The position numbers and the translations under genes were made by a program. Below the pieces are notes generated by a model. It made no database searches. It saw only the letters and a program-made list of their open reading frames with translations, and was not told the DNA's origin. A DNA stretch of 64,000 nucleotides, taken from the NCBI RefSeq assembly GCF_022496765.1, contig NZ_VANV01000001.1, forward strand, positions 186,001 to 250,000, read 5' to 3'. This document shows positions 52,323 to 61,039 of this stretch, one piece after another. This DNA comes from Acidaminobacter sp. JC074 (GTDB lineage Bacteria; Bacillota; Clostridia; Peptostreptococcales; Acidaminobacteraceae). Position 1 is the stretch's first letter; every line of letters begins with the position of its first letter.

Positions 52323-54032
52323 CTAGCTAAATTTATGCCCCTTAACTAGAGCTATAACCGCTTCATTACTTTCATAATCGAAACACTGATTCACAAGTTT
52401 TTTTGCTTCTGTTATTGTAATTTGACTTATCATTCTTTTAGCTCGCAATAAACCAGATGCAGACATAGAAAACTCATCTAAACCTAACCCCAAAAGCAAA
52501 GGTATTGCAAGGATGTCACCAGCCATTTCCCCACACATACCAGTCCACTTACCTTCCTTATGGGAAGCATCTATCACCATTTTAATCAGTTTCAGTAATG
52601 ATGGATTGAAAGGCTGATACAAGTACGATACTTTTTCATTCATTCTATCAGCAGCGAATGTGTATTGAATTAAATCATTTGTACCAATTGAAAAGAAATC
52701 AACTTCCTTTGCCAATACATCTGCAGCCAACGCTGCTGCTGGAATTTCAACCATTATCCCCACTTCAATATCAGAACTCACTTTATAGTCCGATTCAAGT
52801 AGCTCTTCTTTAACTTCATTAAATAAATTCTTAGCAGCTCTAAACTCAGCCACTGTTGCTATCATAGGGAACATAATTTTAAGTTTGCCATAAATACTTG
52901 CTCTTAATAAGGCTCTTAACTGTGTCTTAAACATTTCCTGTTTTTCTAAACACAACCTTATTGCTCGATGACCTAAAAAGGGGTTAAGTTCTTCATCCAT
53001 TTTTAGGTACGGTAGATGTTTGTCACCGCCTATATCCAAGGTACGTATCACAACCGTTTTATTATCCATTCTATCAAGAACCTGTTTATAAATTATAAAC
53101 TGTTCTTCTTCTGTTGGAAAATCTTTATGCTCCATAAAGATAAACTCTGTCCTAAAGAGGCCAATTCCGTCACCTCCATATTTTTTAACCCCCTCAAGAT
53201 CTTCTAGAGATCCAATGTTTGCAAAAAGCTCCACATCTTTGCCACAAGCAGTTACTGCCTTTTGGTGTTTAAGCTTCAATAGTTCTTCTCGTTCTCGCTC
53301 TTCAGTCATCAGTTTATTTTGATAAAATAGGAAAGTTTCTTGATTAGGGTTTACAATTAAGCCACCACTTGATGAGTCCATAATCAGCGTATCACCGTGA
53401 TTGACTTCTTTCATTAGTCCCTTGATACCTAGTATAGCTGGCAACTCTAAGGATCTTGCCATAATAGCACTGTGTGATGTTCTACTGCCCATTATAGTGG
53501 CTATTCCCTTCACATAATCCATATTAAGTTGAGCTGTATCAGAAGGTGTTAAATCTTCTGCAAGTAATATGACAGGCTCATTTATGTGACTTAAATCGTT
53601 GCTAGCTAGTCCCAATAAATTTCTTAAGACACGACTTGATACATCTTTTAAGTCAGCTGTTCTAGCTTTTAAATACTCATCATCTATTTGATTAAACATA
53701 CTTATATACTTTACAGAAACTTCATTATACGCATAACTTGCATTATACTTAGAATCACTTATAAGCGACTTAACTTCAGCTATAAACTGAGGATCTAATA
53801 AAATCTGGATATGAGCATCAAATATTAAACTACTTTCCTCATCAATTTTTTTTGCCGTTTCGTTTTTTAAATCTTTCAGCTTACTTTCGGTTTCATATAT
53901 AGCATGATCAAGCTTGATTAACTCTTTTTCTACATTTTCAATCCTATGATCTGATATAATAATCGCTTCTGATTTGTAGATATAGGCTTTTGCAATAGCT
54001 ATGCCATCAGAAGCTGTAATTCCTGTTAACAT
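52323..54032 (-). CDS. ptsI: PTS enzyme I (phosphoenolpyruvate-protein phosphotransferase)
   Basis: 569 residues, normal length. The phospho-histidine site is GSRTSHSAIMARSL at about 185. The PEP-binding barrel shows VGIMVEIPAAALAADVLA, FFSIGTNDLIQYTFAADR and the Cys motif GMCGEMAGD. It takes phosphate from PEP and gives it to HPr. The gene ends an eleven-gene sugar operon, so this is likely a dedicated second copy and not the housekeeping EI; another copy elsewhere cannot be excluded. Confidence 0.95.
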   Translation of the reverse strand: MLTGITASDGIAIAKAYIYKSEAIIISDHRIENVEKELIKLDHAIYETESKLKDLKNETAKKIDEESSLIFDAHIQILLDPQFIAEVKSLISDSKYNASYAYNEVSVKYISMFNQIDDEYLKARTADLKDVSSRVLRNLLGLASNDLSHINEPVILLAEDLTPSDTAQLNMDYVKGIATIMGSRTSHSAIMARSLELPAILGIKGLMKEVNHGDTLIMDSSSGGLIVNPNQETFLFYQNKLMTEEREREELLKLKHQKAVTACGKDVELFANIGSLEDLEGVKKYGGDGIGLFRTEFIFMEHKDFPTEEEQFIIYKQVLDRMDNKTVVIRTLDIGGDKHLPYLKMDEELNPFLGHRAIRLCLEKQEMFKTQLRALLRASIYGKLKIMFPMIATVAEFRAAKNLFNEVKEELLESDYKVSSDIEVGIMVEIPAAALAADVLAKEVDFFSIGTNDLIQYTFAADRMNEKVSYLYQPFNPSLLKLIKMVIDASHKEGKWTGMCGEMAGDILAIPLLLGLGLDEFSMSASGLLRAKRMISQITITEAKKLVNQCFDYESNEAVIALVKGHKFS

Positions 54033-54049
54033 ATCATTCTCCTTGTCAA

Positions 54050-54304
54050 CTAATCTTCTTTAAGTGCATCAATGTAGGCTGTTATTTCATTAACTGCAGC
54101 TTCGTTCTTTGATTCTACGATTACTTCATCTCCACATTTCATTGACAAAGCCAGAATATTGATCAAGCTTTTTCCATTAGCCGTTTTGTCTCCATTAATT
54201 AGATTTACATCATCATTGTACTTGTTGGCAATATTAACTATTCCACTAGCAGGTCTGGCATGAATACCAGTTTGATTATTTACTTTAATTGAGTTTGAAA
54301 ACAT
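54050..54304 (-). CDS. ptsH: PTS phosphocarrier protein HPr
   Basis: 84 residues. The active-site loop NQTGIHARPAS puts His at position 15. The regulatory-serine region GKSLINILALS is present around 46, so control by HPr kinase is possible. It is close to EI (17 bases downstream), and the two form the general energy-coupling part of the operon. Confidence 0.95.
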   Translation of the reverse strand: MFSNSIKVNNQTGIHARPASGIVNIANKYNDDVNLINGDKTANGKSLINILALSMKCGDEVIVESKNEAAVNEITAYIDALKED

Positions 54305-54305
54305 C

Positions 54306-55241
54306 TTATATCCTTTCTTTTAAAAACTGTCCAATTGTCTTTGCAATCTTTTCACCATTTAAATTGTATTTATCTAGAAGCTTGCCAAATGGACCTGACT
54401 CAGCAAAACAATCCTGCATACCTATTCTTTTTATCAAACTTGGACAATATTCTGATGCAAGTGATGTAATACTCTCACCTAGACCGCCTATGATATTATG
54501 TTCTTCGCAAGTAAAAATATAATTATGAGCTTTAATAAGTGGTATCAAATTCTCATTGTCCAAGGGCTTAATACAGCATACATTGACTAAGCTTGCATTT
54601 ATACCTTGATCTTTAAGGATTTCACAGGCCTTTAAAGATTCTTGAACCATCAGTCCTGTGGCTATAATAAGGACATGATGCCCCTCTAAAATGAGGTCTG
54701 CTTTTTTTACGTTAAACTCACATGCATGATTATAAACATCTTCTACACCACTTCGGCCCAATCTGACATAAGATGGCCCCGGCGTATCAGCGACATGATT
54801 GATAACTGCTCTTGTTTGCAAATCATCACAAGGACAATAAATTTCCATGTTAGCAATGGCTTTCATTATGGCTATATCCTCTATTGCTTGATGAGAAACA
54901 CCATCCTCACCAACCGATATACCAGCATGAGTCGCGCATATATTTACATTTAAGTTAGGATATGCAACAGAGTTTCTAATTTGCTCCCATGCACGTCCTG
55001 AAGCAAACATTGCAAAAGATGATGCAAATGCTGTATAACCACTTGCTGCAAAACCAGCCGCTACGCAAATCATATTAGCTTCCGCAATCCCCATATTGAA
55101 ATGTCTATCTGGAAAAGATTGAGATGATAAAAATGTTTTGGTTGACTTTGATAAATCTGCATCAAATACAACTACCTTGTTGTTTTTATGCATGATTATT
55201 TCTAGTTCTTCACCATATGCTTGTCTAGTCGCTTTACCCAT
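54306..55241 (-). CDS. Transketolase, C-terminal subunit
   Basis: 311 residues containing the pyrimidine-binding domain (KVVFDADLSKSTKT... HFNMGIAEANM) and the C-terminal domain. GISVGEDGVSHQAIEDI is the thiamine-diphosphate-side motif of the split transketolases. It works with the upstream N-terminal half, whose gene overlaps by 8 bases. In the operon it would exchange two-carbon units with a ketose phosphate made from the imported sugar. Split transketolases also occur in apulose and sulfoquinovose pathways. Confidence 0.92.
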   Translation of the reverse strand: MGKATRQAYGEELEIIMHKNNKVVVFDADLSKSTKTFLSSQSFPDRHFNMGIAEANMICVAAGFAASGYTAFASSFAMFASGRAWEQIRNSVAYPNLNVNICATHAGISVGEDGVSHQAIEDIAIMKAIANMEIYCPCDDLQTRAVINHVADTPGPSYVRLGRSGVEDVYNHACEFNVKKADLILEGHHVLIIATGLMVQESLKACEILKDQGINASLVNVCCIKPLDNENLIPLIKAHNYIFTCEEHNIIGGLGESITSLASEYCPSLIKRIGMQDCFAESGPFGKLLDKYNLNGEKIAKTIGQFLKERI

Positions 55242-56034
55242 TATTCACCTCTAAAACTTCCATTGCTTTTAAATACTCTTGGTCATTTGGTGCTGTTCCA
55301 TGCCACGAAGGATTATTTTCCATAAATTTTACTCCTTTACCTTTTACAGTATTTGCAAGGATGACTGTTGGTCCCTCTGTATATTTTCCGGCTAAGTCAT
55401 ATGCACGTCTAATAGCATGTAAATCATGACCATCTACTTCTAGAACATGCCATCCAAAAGATTTGAACTTCTGATCAATTGGCTTGGAGTTCATAACTAT
55501 TTCTATAGGACCATCAATTTGAAGGTTATTGCAATCTACTAGAGCACATAAATTGTTAAGTTTGTAGTGTGCTGCTGACATTGCAGCTTCCCAGACTTGT
55601 CCTTCTTGTAATTCTCCATCCCCTATCAAAACATAAACTCGATGACTGTTATTTGACAACTTGTTGGCCATAGCCATACCAACAGACACGCTAAAACCCT
55701 GTCCTAACGAGCCTGTCGACATGTCTATGCCTTCAATATAATTCATGTTGGGATGGCCCTGTAACTTTGAATCAAGTGCTCTAAACGTTTCTAAGTCCTC
55801 ATCCAACAAATCAGCTTCACTTAAAATAGCATATGCTAATGCTGAAGCATGTCCTTTGGAAAAGACTACCCTATCTCTGTCGATAGATGCTACATTTTCT
55901 TTATTAATATTAGCCTTCTCAAAATATAGAACATACATGAGTTCAACGGCGGATAAAGCACCACCTATATGACCTGATTTAGCCTTATGGACCATTTTAA
56001 CAATGTTTTTTCTTATGTTATTTATCTTAATCAT
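55234..56034 (-). CDS. Transketolase, N-terminal subunit
   Basis: 266 residues. The thiamine diphosphate motif GDGELQEGQVWEAA and the ending NN (NNLQIDG) are intact. The N-terminus starts at MIKINNIRKN (GCAGGAGGTC upstream), and SGHIGGALSAVELMYVLYF follows. A 22-residue upstream extension in the same frame is rejected for lack of a ribosome site. It overlaps the UPF0303 gene by 8 bases and the C-terminal subunit gene by 8 bases. Confidence 0.92.
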   Translation of the reverse strand: MIKINNIRKNIVKMVHKAKSGHIGGALSAVELMYVLYFEKANINKENVASIDRDRVVFSKGHASALAYAILSEADLLDEDLETFRALDSKLQGHPNMNYIEGIDMSTGSLGQGFSVSVGMAMANKLSNNSHRVYVLIGDGELQEGQVWEAAMSAAHYKLNNLCALVDCNNLQIDGPIEIVMNSKPIDQKFKSFGWHVLEVDGHDLHAIRRAYDLAGKYTEGPTVILANTVKGKGVKFMENNPSWHGTAPNDQEYLKAMEVLEVNNG

Positions 56035-56473
56035 AATGACCTCCTGCATCAAGTAATACCTTCTGGATAATCTGATGATCATCTTCTGGTGCCATACCAC
56101 TTACAGCTATAGCACCAAGAAAATGAGTATCAAGGAATATAGGATAAGCTCCTGCTACTATACAGTAGTCTTTAATGGATAAACCATATTTTGAAGGAAG
56201 CAGACTAGCATCACCATTAAGCTTCTTATCTAGAAAATATGTAGAATTGTGAAAGTGTAAAACAGAGTTCCTCTTTCGTCTTAGCCAGTTGATATTATCC
56301 AGACTACATTTATCAGAGGAAAAATGATAGCATATCTTTCCACAACTATATATATCTACACACAACTTCAAATTCTCCTCTATGGCTTTAAGTGCAATTG
56401 CATTTCCAATTTCATAGATCTTTTTCATATTAAATGTCTTAAAACTAATAAGTTCTTCTCCATTGACTTGCAT
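56027..56473 (-). CDS. UPF0303/heme-degrading-domain-like (GlcG/HbpS fold) protein
   Basis: 148 residues. RRKRNSVLHFHNSTYFLDKK, then GAYPIFLDTHFLGAIAVSGM and EDDHQIIQKVL are the conserved parts of the UPF0303 family, a member of the GlcG/HbpS fold. Some relatives bind heme or small ligands; the His in HFH and the final DDH are kept. Its place in a sugar operon suggests a ligand-binding or isomerisation helper, but that is not established. Confidence 0.78.
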   Translation of the reverse strand: MQVNGEELISFKTFNMKKIYEIGNAIALKAIEENLKLCVDIYSCGKICYHFSSDKCSLDNINWLRRKRNSVLHFHNSTYFLDKKLNGDASLLPSKYGLSIKDYCIVAGAYPIFLDTHFLGAIAVSGMAPEDDHQIIQKVLLDAGGHYD

Positions 56474-56475
56474 AG

Positions 56476-57612
56476 CTATTCTCCAATTCTTTCATTCACT
56501 AAATCACTTATCATTTCATCAATCAATACCCCTTGGAACTTCTTTTGCCTCTTAAAGTAACTCTTTAATCTATTTAGTTCTTCTGGCGTGACTTTATATT
56601 CAGATAAGTTATAACTCATTCCAATCTCATCTAGAAAATCTGTCATGACTTCAATGGCTTGACTAGAACAAATAACAGGAATTTGGTCATTTACTATCTC
56701 TAAAACCCCTCTTATGCCTTCTCTATATGCTGGATCATCAAAAAAAGATTTGATAAAGTACGGATAGACAATCGCTAAGGATTGACCATGATTAATCCTG
56801 TTGATGCTACTTGTTATCAACTCTCCAAAGGTATGAGGGATATTAGCACCACCATTTGACAAGGTCAAACCCGCATAAGCATCTGCTATGGCAAGTTGAT
56901 TTCTATAAGTTAAGGAGTTTTCCTTTAATACTTTTGGCAAGTTGCATACGATTTTCTCCATTCCCTCAATAGCCATATGACTACTAATTTCAGAATACCT
57001 GTTATTGATGTAAGACTCTGACAAATGACAGAAGGCATCGAAACTTGTACTAGCAGTTAAGAAATTCGGAAGAGTAAGTGATAATGCAGGTATAATATAA
57101 GCTGTTTTTGGGAAGAAATCATCACTAAAGATAGTATGCTTTACATTATTACTGTCACTCACAACAGAAGCTTGAGTCACATGTGAACCGGTACCAAAAG
57201 TCGTTGGTACAGCAATTAAAGGTAGTTTCTGTGGATTGACTTTCTTAAAATCTCGATTGTACATTTCTTGCCATCTGATATCATATTTATTAGAAAAAGC
57301 CATCACTTTGGCACTGTCTAATGTTGATCCTCCACCAATAGCCAAAAGAAAGTCATAATTACCTTCTTTGATCACCTGTATACCTTTATCGATGTCACTA
57401 TACAATGGATTTGGTCTTATACTATTAAAGATATCAACAGTAATACCTGCTTCTATAAGCTTTTTTCTAAATGTTTCTCTTAAATCACACATGACTTTAA
57501 TGTTATCTTGAATGATCATCAAGCATTTACCATTTTCATATTCTAAAGCTGAAATCACTTCATCAACACTCTCAACAAAGTTAATTTCAACGGGATTATA
57601 ATACTTTTTCAT
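56476..57612 (-). CDS. Iron-containing alcohol dehydrogenase
   Basis: 378 residues. The NAD site GGGSTLDSAKVMA near 97, then STSFDAFCHLSESYINN with two metal ligands (Asp, His), and GANIPHTFGE plus RINHGQSLAIVYP with two more His. All metal ligands of group III dehydrogenases are present. It could oxidise a polyol phosphate or reduce a short aldehyde formed by the transketolase step. The start at 57612 follows GAGGAGAATATT. Confidence 0.9.
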   Translation of the reverse strand: MKKYYNPVEINFVESVDEVISALEYENGKCLMIIQDNIKVMCDLRETFRKKLIEAGITVDIFNSIRPNPLYSDIDKGIQVIKEGNYDFLLAIGGGSTLDSAKVMAFSNKYDIRWQEMYNRDFKKVNPQKLPLIAVPTTFGTGSHVTQASVVSDSNNVKHTIFSDDFFPKTAYIIPALSLTLPNFLTASTSFDAFCHLSESYINNRYSEISSHMAIEGMEKIVCNLPKVLKENSLTYRNQLAIADAYAGLTLSNGGANIPHTFGELITSSINRINHGQSLAIVYPYFIKSFFDDPAYREGIRGVLEIVNDQIPVICSSQAIEVMTDFLDEIGMSYNLSEYKVTPEELNRLKSYFKRQKKFQGVLIDEMISDLVNERIGE

Positions 57613-57648
57613 AATATTCTCCTCAATAATAGGCATTGTGTCCAATGC

Positions 57649-58119
57649 CTAAGTTTTAAAAGTAATCACTTTTTCTTCTATGCTATTAATTTGTCTACTT
57701 GAATCAATGTCTAAATTTTTTAAAGCTGTATAGTTAGTAATAACTAAAGGTGTTGTTAAATCTATATCAGGATTTTCAAATAATGCATTACTTAGCTCAA
57801 TGAGCTTATCACCTGCTTTTATTTCATCCTGTTCACGACAATAACTGATAAAGCCCTCACCTTTTAGATTAACTGTATCCAAACCAATATGGATAATGAT
57901 TTCCAAACCTTTATCAGATTTTATACCTATAGCATGTTTTGTTTCTGCTAAAAAAGTAATTACACCATTACAAGGTGCATAAAACACCTTACTATCAGAA
58001 ACAAAAGCCACACCCTCACCCATCATTTTCTGATTAAAGACAGGATCTTTAACCTGACTTAAATCTAATAATTGACCTGTCGTGATAGCACGTAGACTAT
58101 CTTTTTTTAATAATCGCAT
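57649..58119 (-). CDS. crr: PTS glucose-family EIIA component
   Basis: 156 residues. The two conserved histidines are visible in FLAETKHAIGIKSDKG and LEIIIHIGLDTVNLKGEGF; the second is the phospho-acceptor. It takes phosphate from HPr and passes it to the EIIB domain of the EIIBC gene in the same operon. The N-terminus lacks the membrane-binding extension of E. coli Crr. Confidence 0.93.
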   Translation of the reverse strand: MRLLKKDSLRAITTGQLLDLSQVKDPVFNQKMMGEGVAFVSDSKVFYAPCNGVITFLAETKHAIGIKSDKGLEIIIHIGLDTVNLKGEGFISYCREQDEIKAGDKLIELSNALFENPDIDLTTPLVITNYTALKNLDIDSSRQINSIEEKVITFKT

Positions 58120-58120
58120 T

Positions 58121-58597
58121 TTAACCTCTTATCAATGAATACAATGTTAAATAAATGACCGACACTAATAGTAAATGTAATATGTACAGTCCTAGAATCT
58201 TCTTATCCTTTATAACAGATACAAGTATCTCTTTTAAGGACAAGAATCGCTCTCTCTTTAACTTAACAAGTAGTAATAGGTGGAAGAACCCTGTCAAAAT
58301 ATTTAGAGTAAAGTTCATGGATAAAGTACAAAGTAAAATCAATGCCAGACTTGGTATTTCATCCTTCTTATAAGATAACTCAATAAAACATAAGAAGTTT
58401 AACATAGCAACTTGAAAGTAAAGATTATAACCAATTCTAGTGTTAATAACATCTATAAAAGAAACATCAGAATGAACTGAATACATATAAATTAATGCTA
58501 AGGATCCTAATCCTGCACCTATGTGTAACAGTCTTATTAACTTAAGCAAATTACTATGATTCTTAAATACTTTGATCAAGGTTCCTTCCTCCAACAT
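58121..58597 (-). CDS. Small membrane protein of unknown function
   Basis: 158 residues with four or five hydrophobic segments (for example LIRLLHIGAGLGSLALIYM, SLALILLCTLSMNFTLNILT, LGLYILHLLLVSVIYLTLY). Not a known PTS EIID or EIIC part. The ATG overlaps the preceding stop (TAATG); a TTG six codons later has a better ribosome site (GGAGGAAGG). Embedded in the PTS operon and possibly a transport accessory subunit. Confidence 0.6.
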   Translation of the reverse strand: MLEEGTLIKVFKNHSNLLKLIRLLHIGAGLGSLALIYMYSVHSDVSFIDVINTRIGYNLYFQVAMLNFLCFIELSYKKDEIPSLALILLCTLSMNFTLNILTGFFHLLLLVKLKRERFLSLKEILVSVIKDKKILGLYILHLLLVSVIYLTLYSLIRG

Positions 58598-59319
58598 TAT
58601 TCTAAATTATGCTTTCTTGCAGCATCATCTATAGCTTGTCTAATTTCCTGTACAGCAACAGTCGTTCCTTCCGGATGGCAATATATTGCAGTTGTGAAGA
58701 TCATAATATCAGGATTACACGCAACAACAGGCTCAAGATTATGAATTCTCATTCCACCATCAACGGCTAACTCACAGTCTGGGTTACATTTATCAATAAG
58801 CGCTCTTGATCTTTTAATTAAATCCAAAGAAGATCTTCTCCAAGCCCACTTTTTTTCTCCCTTTGGTGGTTTCCCAGCACCATGTATCACAAGGTGAAGT
58901 CTATCAATATCGTAAATTGATTCTTCAACAAATGATAATGGCGTATAACAACCAATCGTTAAACCAATCTTCATTCCGAACTCATGGCACCAATTAATAA
59001 TGTAAGCCAGTGGTGCACCAATAAAGTGCTCAGCAGGCAGTACTAACATGGTACAGCCGGCTTTTGCAATTTTTTCAATAAACAATCTATCACATGTTTC
59101 TGTATAAAAATGACATTCAATAGGCTTATCAGTAATCGATCTAACTCCCTTAATAATCAAATGACCACCTACAAGTTGTAAATTTCTTAAATCATGCATA
59201 TCTGCTGCATCAGAGTGACAAACATCCGCTCCTGCATCTAAGGCTTCTTTCATATTTTTTCTTACATCGCCATAATCAAAGTTGCCTGCCATACCTGCTG
59301 CAATTTTTATTTTCTTCAT
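58597..59319 (-). CDS. Ribulose-phosphate-3-epimerase-like TIM-barrel protein
   Basis: 240 residues. The order of metal ligands fits the Rpe/AlsE family: ADVCHSDAADMHD (for HIDVMDG), IECHFYTETCD (for DVHLMV), LAVDGGMRIHNL (for VDGGI). The sequence is quite divergent elsewhere (GKPPKGEKKWAWR insert), so the substrate may be another ketose phosphate or a sugar acid derivative instead of ribulose 5-phosphate. The gene lies between the EIIBC gene and the small membrane protein gene, with overlap. Confidence 0.8.
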   Translation of the reverse strand: MKKIKIAAGMAGNFDYGDVRKNMKEALDAGADVCHSDAADMHDLRNLQLVGGHLIIKGVRSITDKPIECHFYTETCDRLFIEKIAKAGCTMLVLPAEHFIGAPLAYIINWCHEFGMKIGLTIGCYTPLSFVEESIYDIDRLHLVIHGAGKPPKGEKKWAWRRSSLDLIKRSRALIDKCNPDCELAVDGGMRIHNLEPVVACNPDIMIFTTAIYCHPEGTTVAVQEIRQAIDDAARKHNLE

Positions 59320-59327
59320 TTGTCCTC

Positions 59328-60935
59328 CTAATTGATGTCTAAGGCTTCTTTTATATCCGCTGAAATATTAGTTACTTTTGGCCCGTAGATAATTTGATAA
59401 TTCAAGCCATTCTTCACATATCCCAATGCCTCTAGATCGTCTAGCCATGCATTCTGCTCAGCTACCACTGCATCATCTTTAACTGTCACCCTAAGCCTAG
59501 TAGCACAGTTTTCCACTGACACGATATTGTTTCTTCCGCCAAATGCCTCTATCACTGCATCATGAAAGGCAACTATGCCATCTTTAGGTCCATTTTCTCT
59601 ACTATTTCTATATTCTTTTTTTGTAACAAACTTAACGTCTGAATCACCTCTACCTGGCGTCTTCAAATTAAACTTTAATATTGCCCATCTGAAAACTATA
59701 AAGTAAAGAGCAAAGTAAATTGGTACTAAGTACAACAACGAAAGAGCTTGTACCTTAGCAGGTTGTAGAATATTTGGTAACATAAAGATTACAGCAAAGC
59801 CTTGGATTGATACTTTTGTAGCTTCTGCTAACACAAAAGCCAGACCTGATAGCGGTACATGTACTAAGTAATACAACAATGGACTTGCAAATAAAGTAGT
59901 GAACTCTATCGGTTCAGTTACACCAACAAATGTAGCTGTAAATACTGCTGGAATAATTAGCGCAAGCATTTTCTTACGATTTTCCTTTTTTGCAGTAACA
60001 TACATAGCAAATGCTGCCCCCGGCCAGCCACCTAAGTTGATTAATAATCTTCCACTTGTAAAGTTTCTTATTAAATAATGTGTTGCTGTTGGTGAGCCTG
60101 TTAAGGCAATTTCAATGTTCTTTGTACCGCTAACCATGACACCATCTACCAACATAGTTCCACCTAATTCAGTGTACCTTAACGGCATTGTTACTAAGTG
60201 ATGCATACCAAATGGTAGTAAAGCTCTATCAACACAGCCATAAACGAATGTACCAAACAATCCAGCATTACCAATAAAGATTGCTAAAGTTTGAATACCA
60301 GCACTAATCACAGGCCATACATGATACAATACAAAGCCTAAACCAACTGCAAATACTGGGACTAGCATAATAATAAATTTAGGGCCTGCAAAGAATGCTA
60401 AAGCATTAGGGAGTTTTGTATCGCCCCATTTGTTCATCATCCATGCAACAACAATACCAGAAATAATTGCACCAAATATACTTAAGTCATATGTAAAGAT
60501 CCCCAGTACATTTGTATACATTTTCGTGTACACTATGGCTTTATCAGCCGACATTGCCATGTTTTCCATTAGCCATTCTACATTAAGTGTTGCTTGTGTA
60601 ATACCATCAAAACTTGCTAAATTAGAGATTACAGTATTTACACTCATAAGCATAAAAATACCCGCTAAAGCAGCATAACCTTTGTTCTTTTTCGATAAAC
60701 CGAATGTAACACCAATTACAAACCATAAAGATAAGTTCCTAATAATCAATGATGCAATCTTCATAAAAAGTCTAGCTACTTTCCATAAAACAGTCCCTTT
60801 TGTAAATATAAAGTTTGCTAGTGGTGATGCTATACCCATTGTAAGACCACACACTACTAAAACAATAATTGGAATCATCATTGCACCAGCAAATTGCTGA
60901 AACTTCGCTTGAATATTTAATTTCCCCTTGTTCAT
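59328..60935 (-). CDS. PTS sugar transporter EIIBC component (glucose/maltose family)
   Basis: 535 residues. The EIIC domain (1-420) has about ten membrane segments and the motif GVTEPIEFTTLF that marks the sugar-binding region of the glucose superfamily. After a linker comes the EIIB domain with the phospho-cysteine site IVSVENCATRLRVTV near 480. No EIIA is attached; the separate crr-like gene supplies it. The substrate is unknown. Transketolase and epimerase genes in the operon point to a C4-C6 ketose or polyol instead of ordinary glucose. Confidence 0.92.
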   Translation of the reverse strand: MNKGKLNIQAKFQQFAGAMMIPIIVLVVCGLTMGIASPLANFIFTKGTVLWKVARLFMKIASLIIRNLSLWFVIGVTFGLSKKNKGYAALAGIFMLMSVNTVISNLASFDGITQATLNVEWLMENMAMSADKAIVYTKMYTNVLGIFTYDLSIFGAIISGIVVAWMMNKWGDTKLPNALAFFAGPKFIIMLVPVFAVGLGFVLYHVWPVISAGIQTLAIFIGNAGLFGTFVYGCVDRALLPFGMHHLVTMPLRYTELGGTMLVDGVMVSGTKNIEIALTGSPTATHYLIRNFTSGRLLINLGGWPGAAFAMYVTAKKENRKKMLALIIPAVFTATFVGVTEPIEFTTLFASPLLYYLVHVPLSGLAFVLAEATKVSIQGFAVIFMLPNILQPAKVQALSLLYLVPIYFALYFIVFRWAILKFNLKTPGRGDSDVKFVTKKEYRNSRENGPKDGIVAFHDAVIEAFGGRNNIVSVENCATRLRVTVKDDAVVAEQNAWLDDLEALGYVKNGLNYQIIYGPKVTNISADIKEALDIN

Positions 60936-60970
60936 ATTTCCTCCTTATACTAATGAGGCCTCTCACAAAC

Positions 60971-60999
60971 ATTATAAAAAAAAGACTATCTACTAACAA
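60971..60999 (-). promoter_or_regulatory. Promoter of the PTS/transketolase operon
   Basis: TTGTTA (60994-60999) and consensus TATAAT (60971-60976), 17-base spacer. It lies within the terminator of the regulator gene. Confidence 0.75.
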
Positions 61000-61005
61000 T
61001 AGTCT
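60977..61005 (-). terminator. Terminator of the PRD regulator gene
   Basis: AGACTAT/ATAGTCT with a 9-base loop followed by seven T residues. It overlaps the promoter of the following operon almost completely. Confidence 0.75.
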
Positions 61006-61039
61006 CGGCGAATCTAAAGCTACACTAAAACAAGTGCAA

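Noticed and set aside
60977-61005. BglG-type antitermination site for the PTS operon
   Set aside because: The PRD regulator has a DNA-binding N-terminus, not the RNA-binding CAT domain, and a full promoter lies in the same bases.
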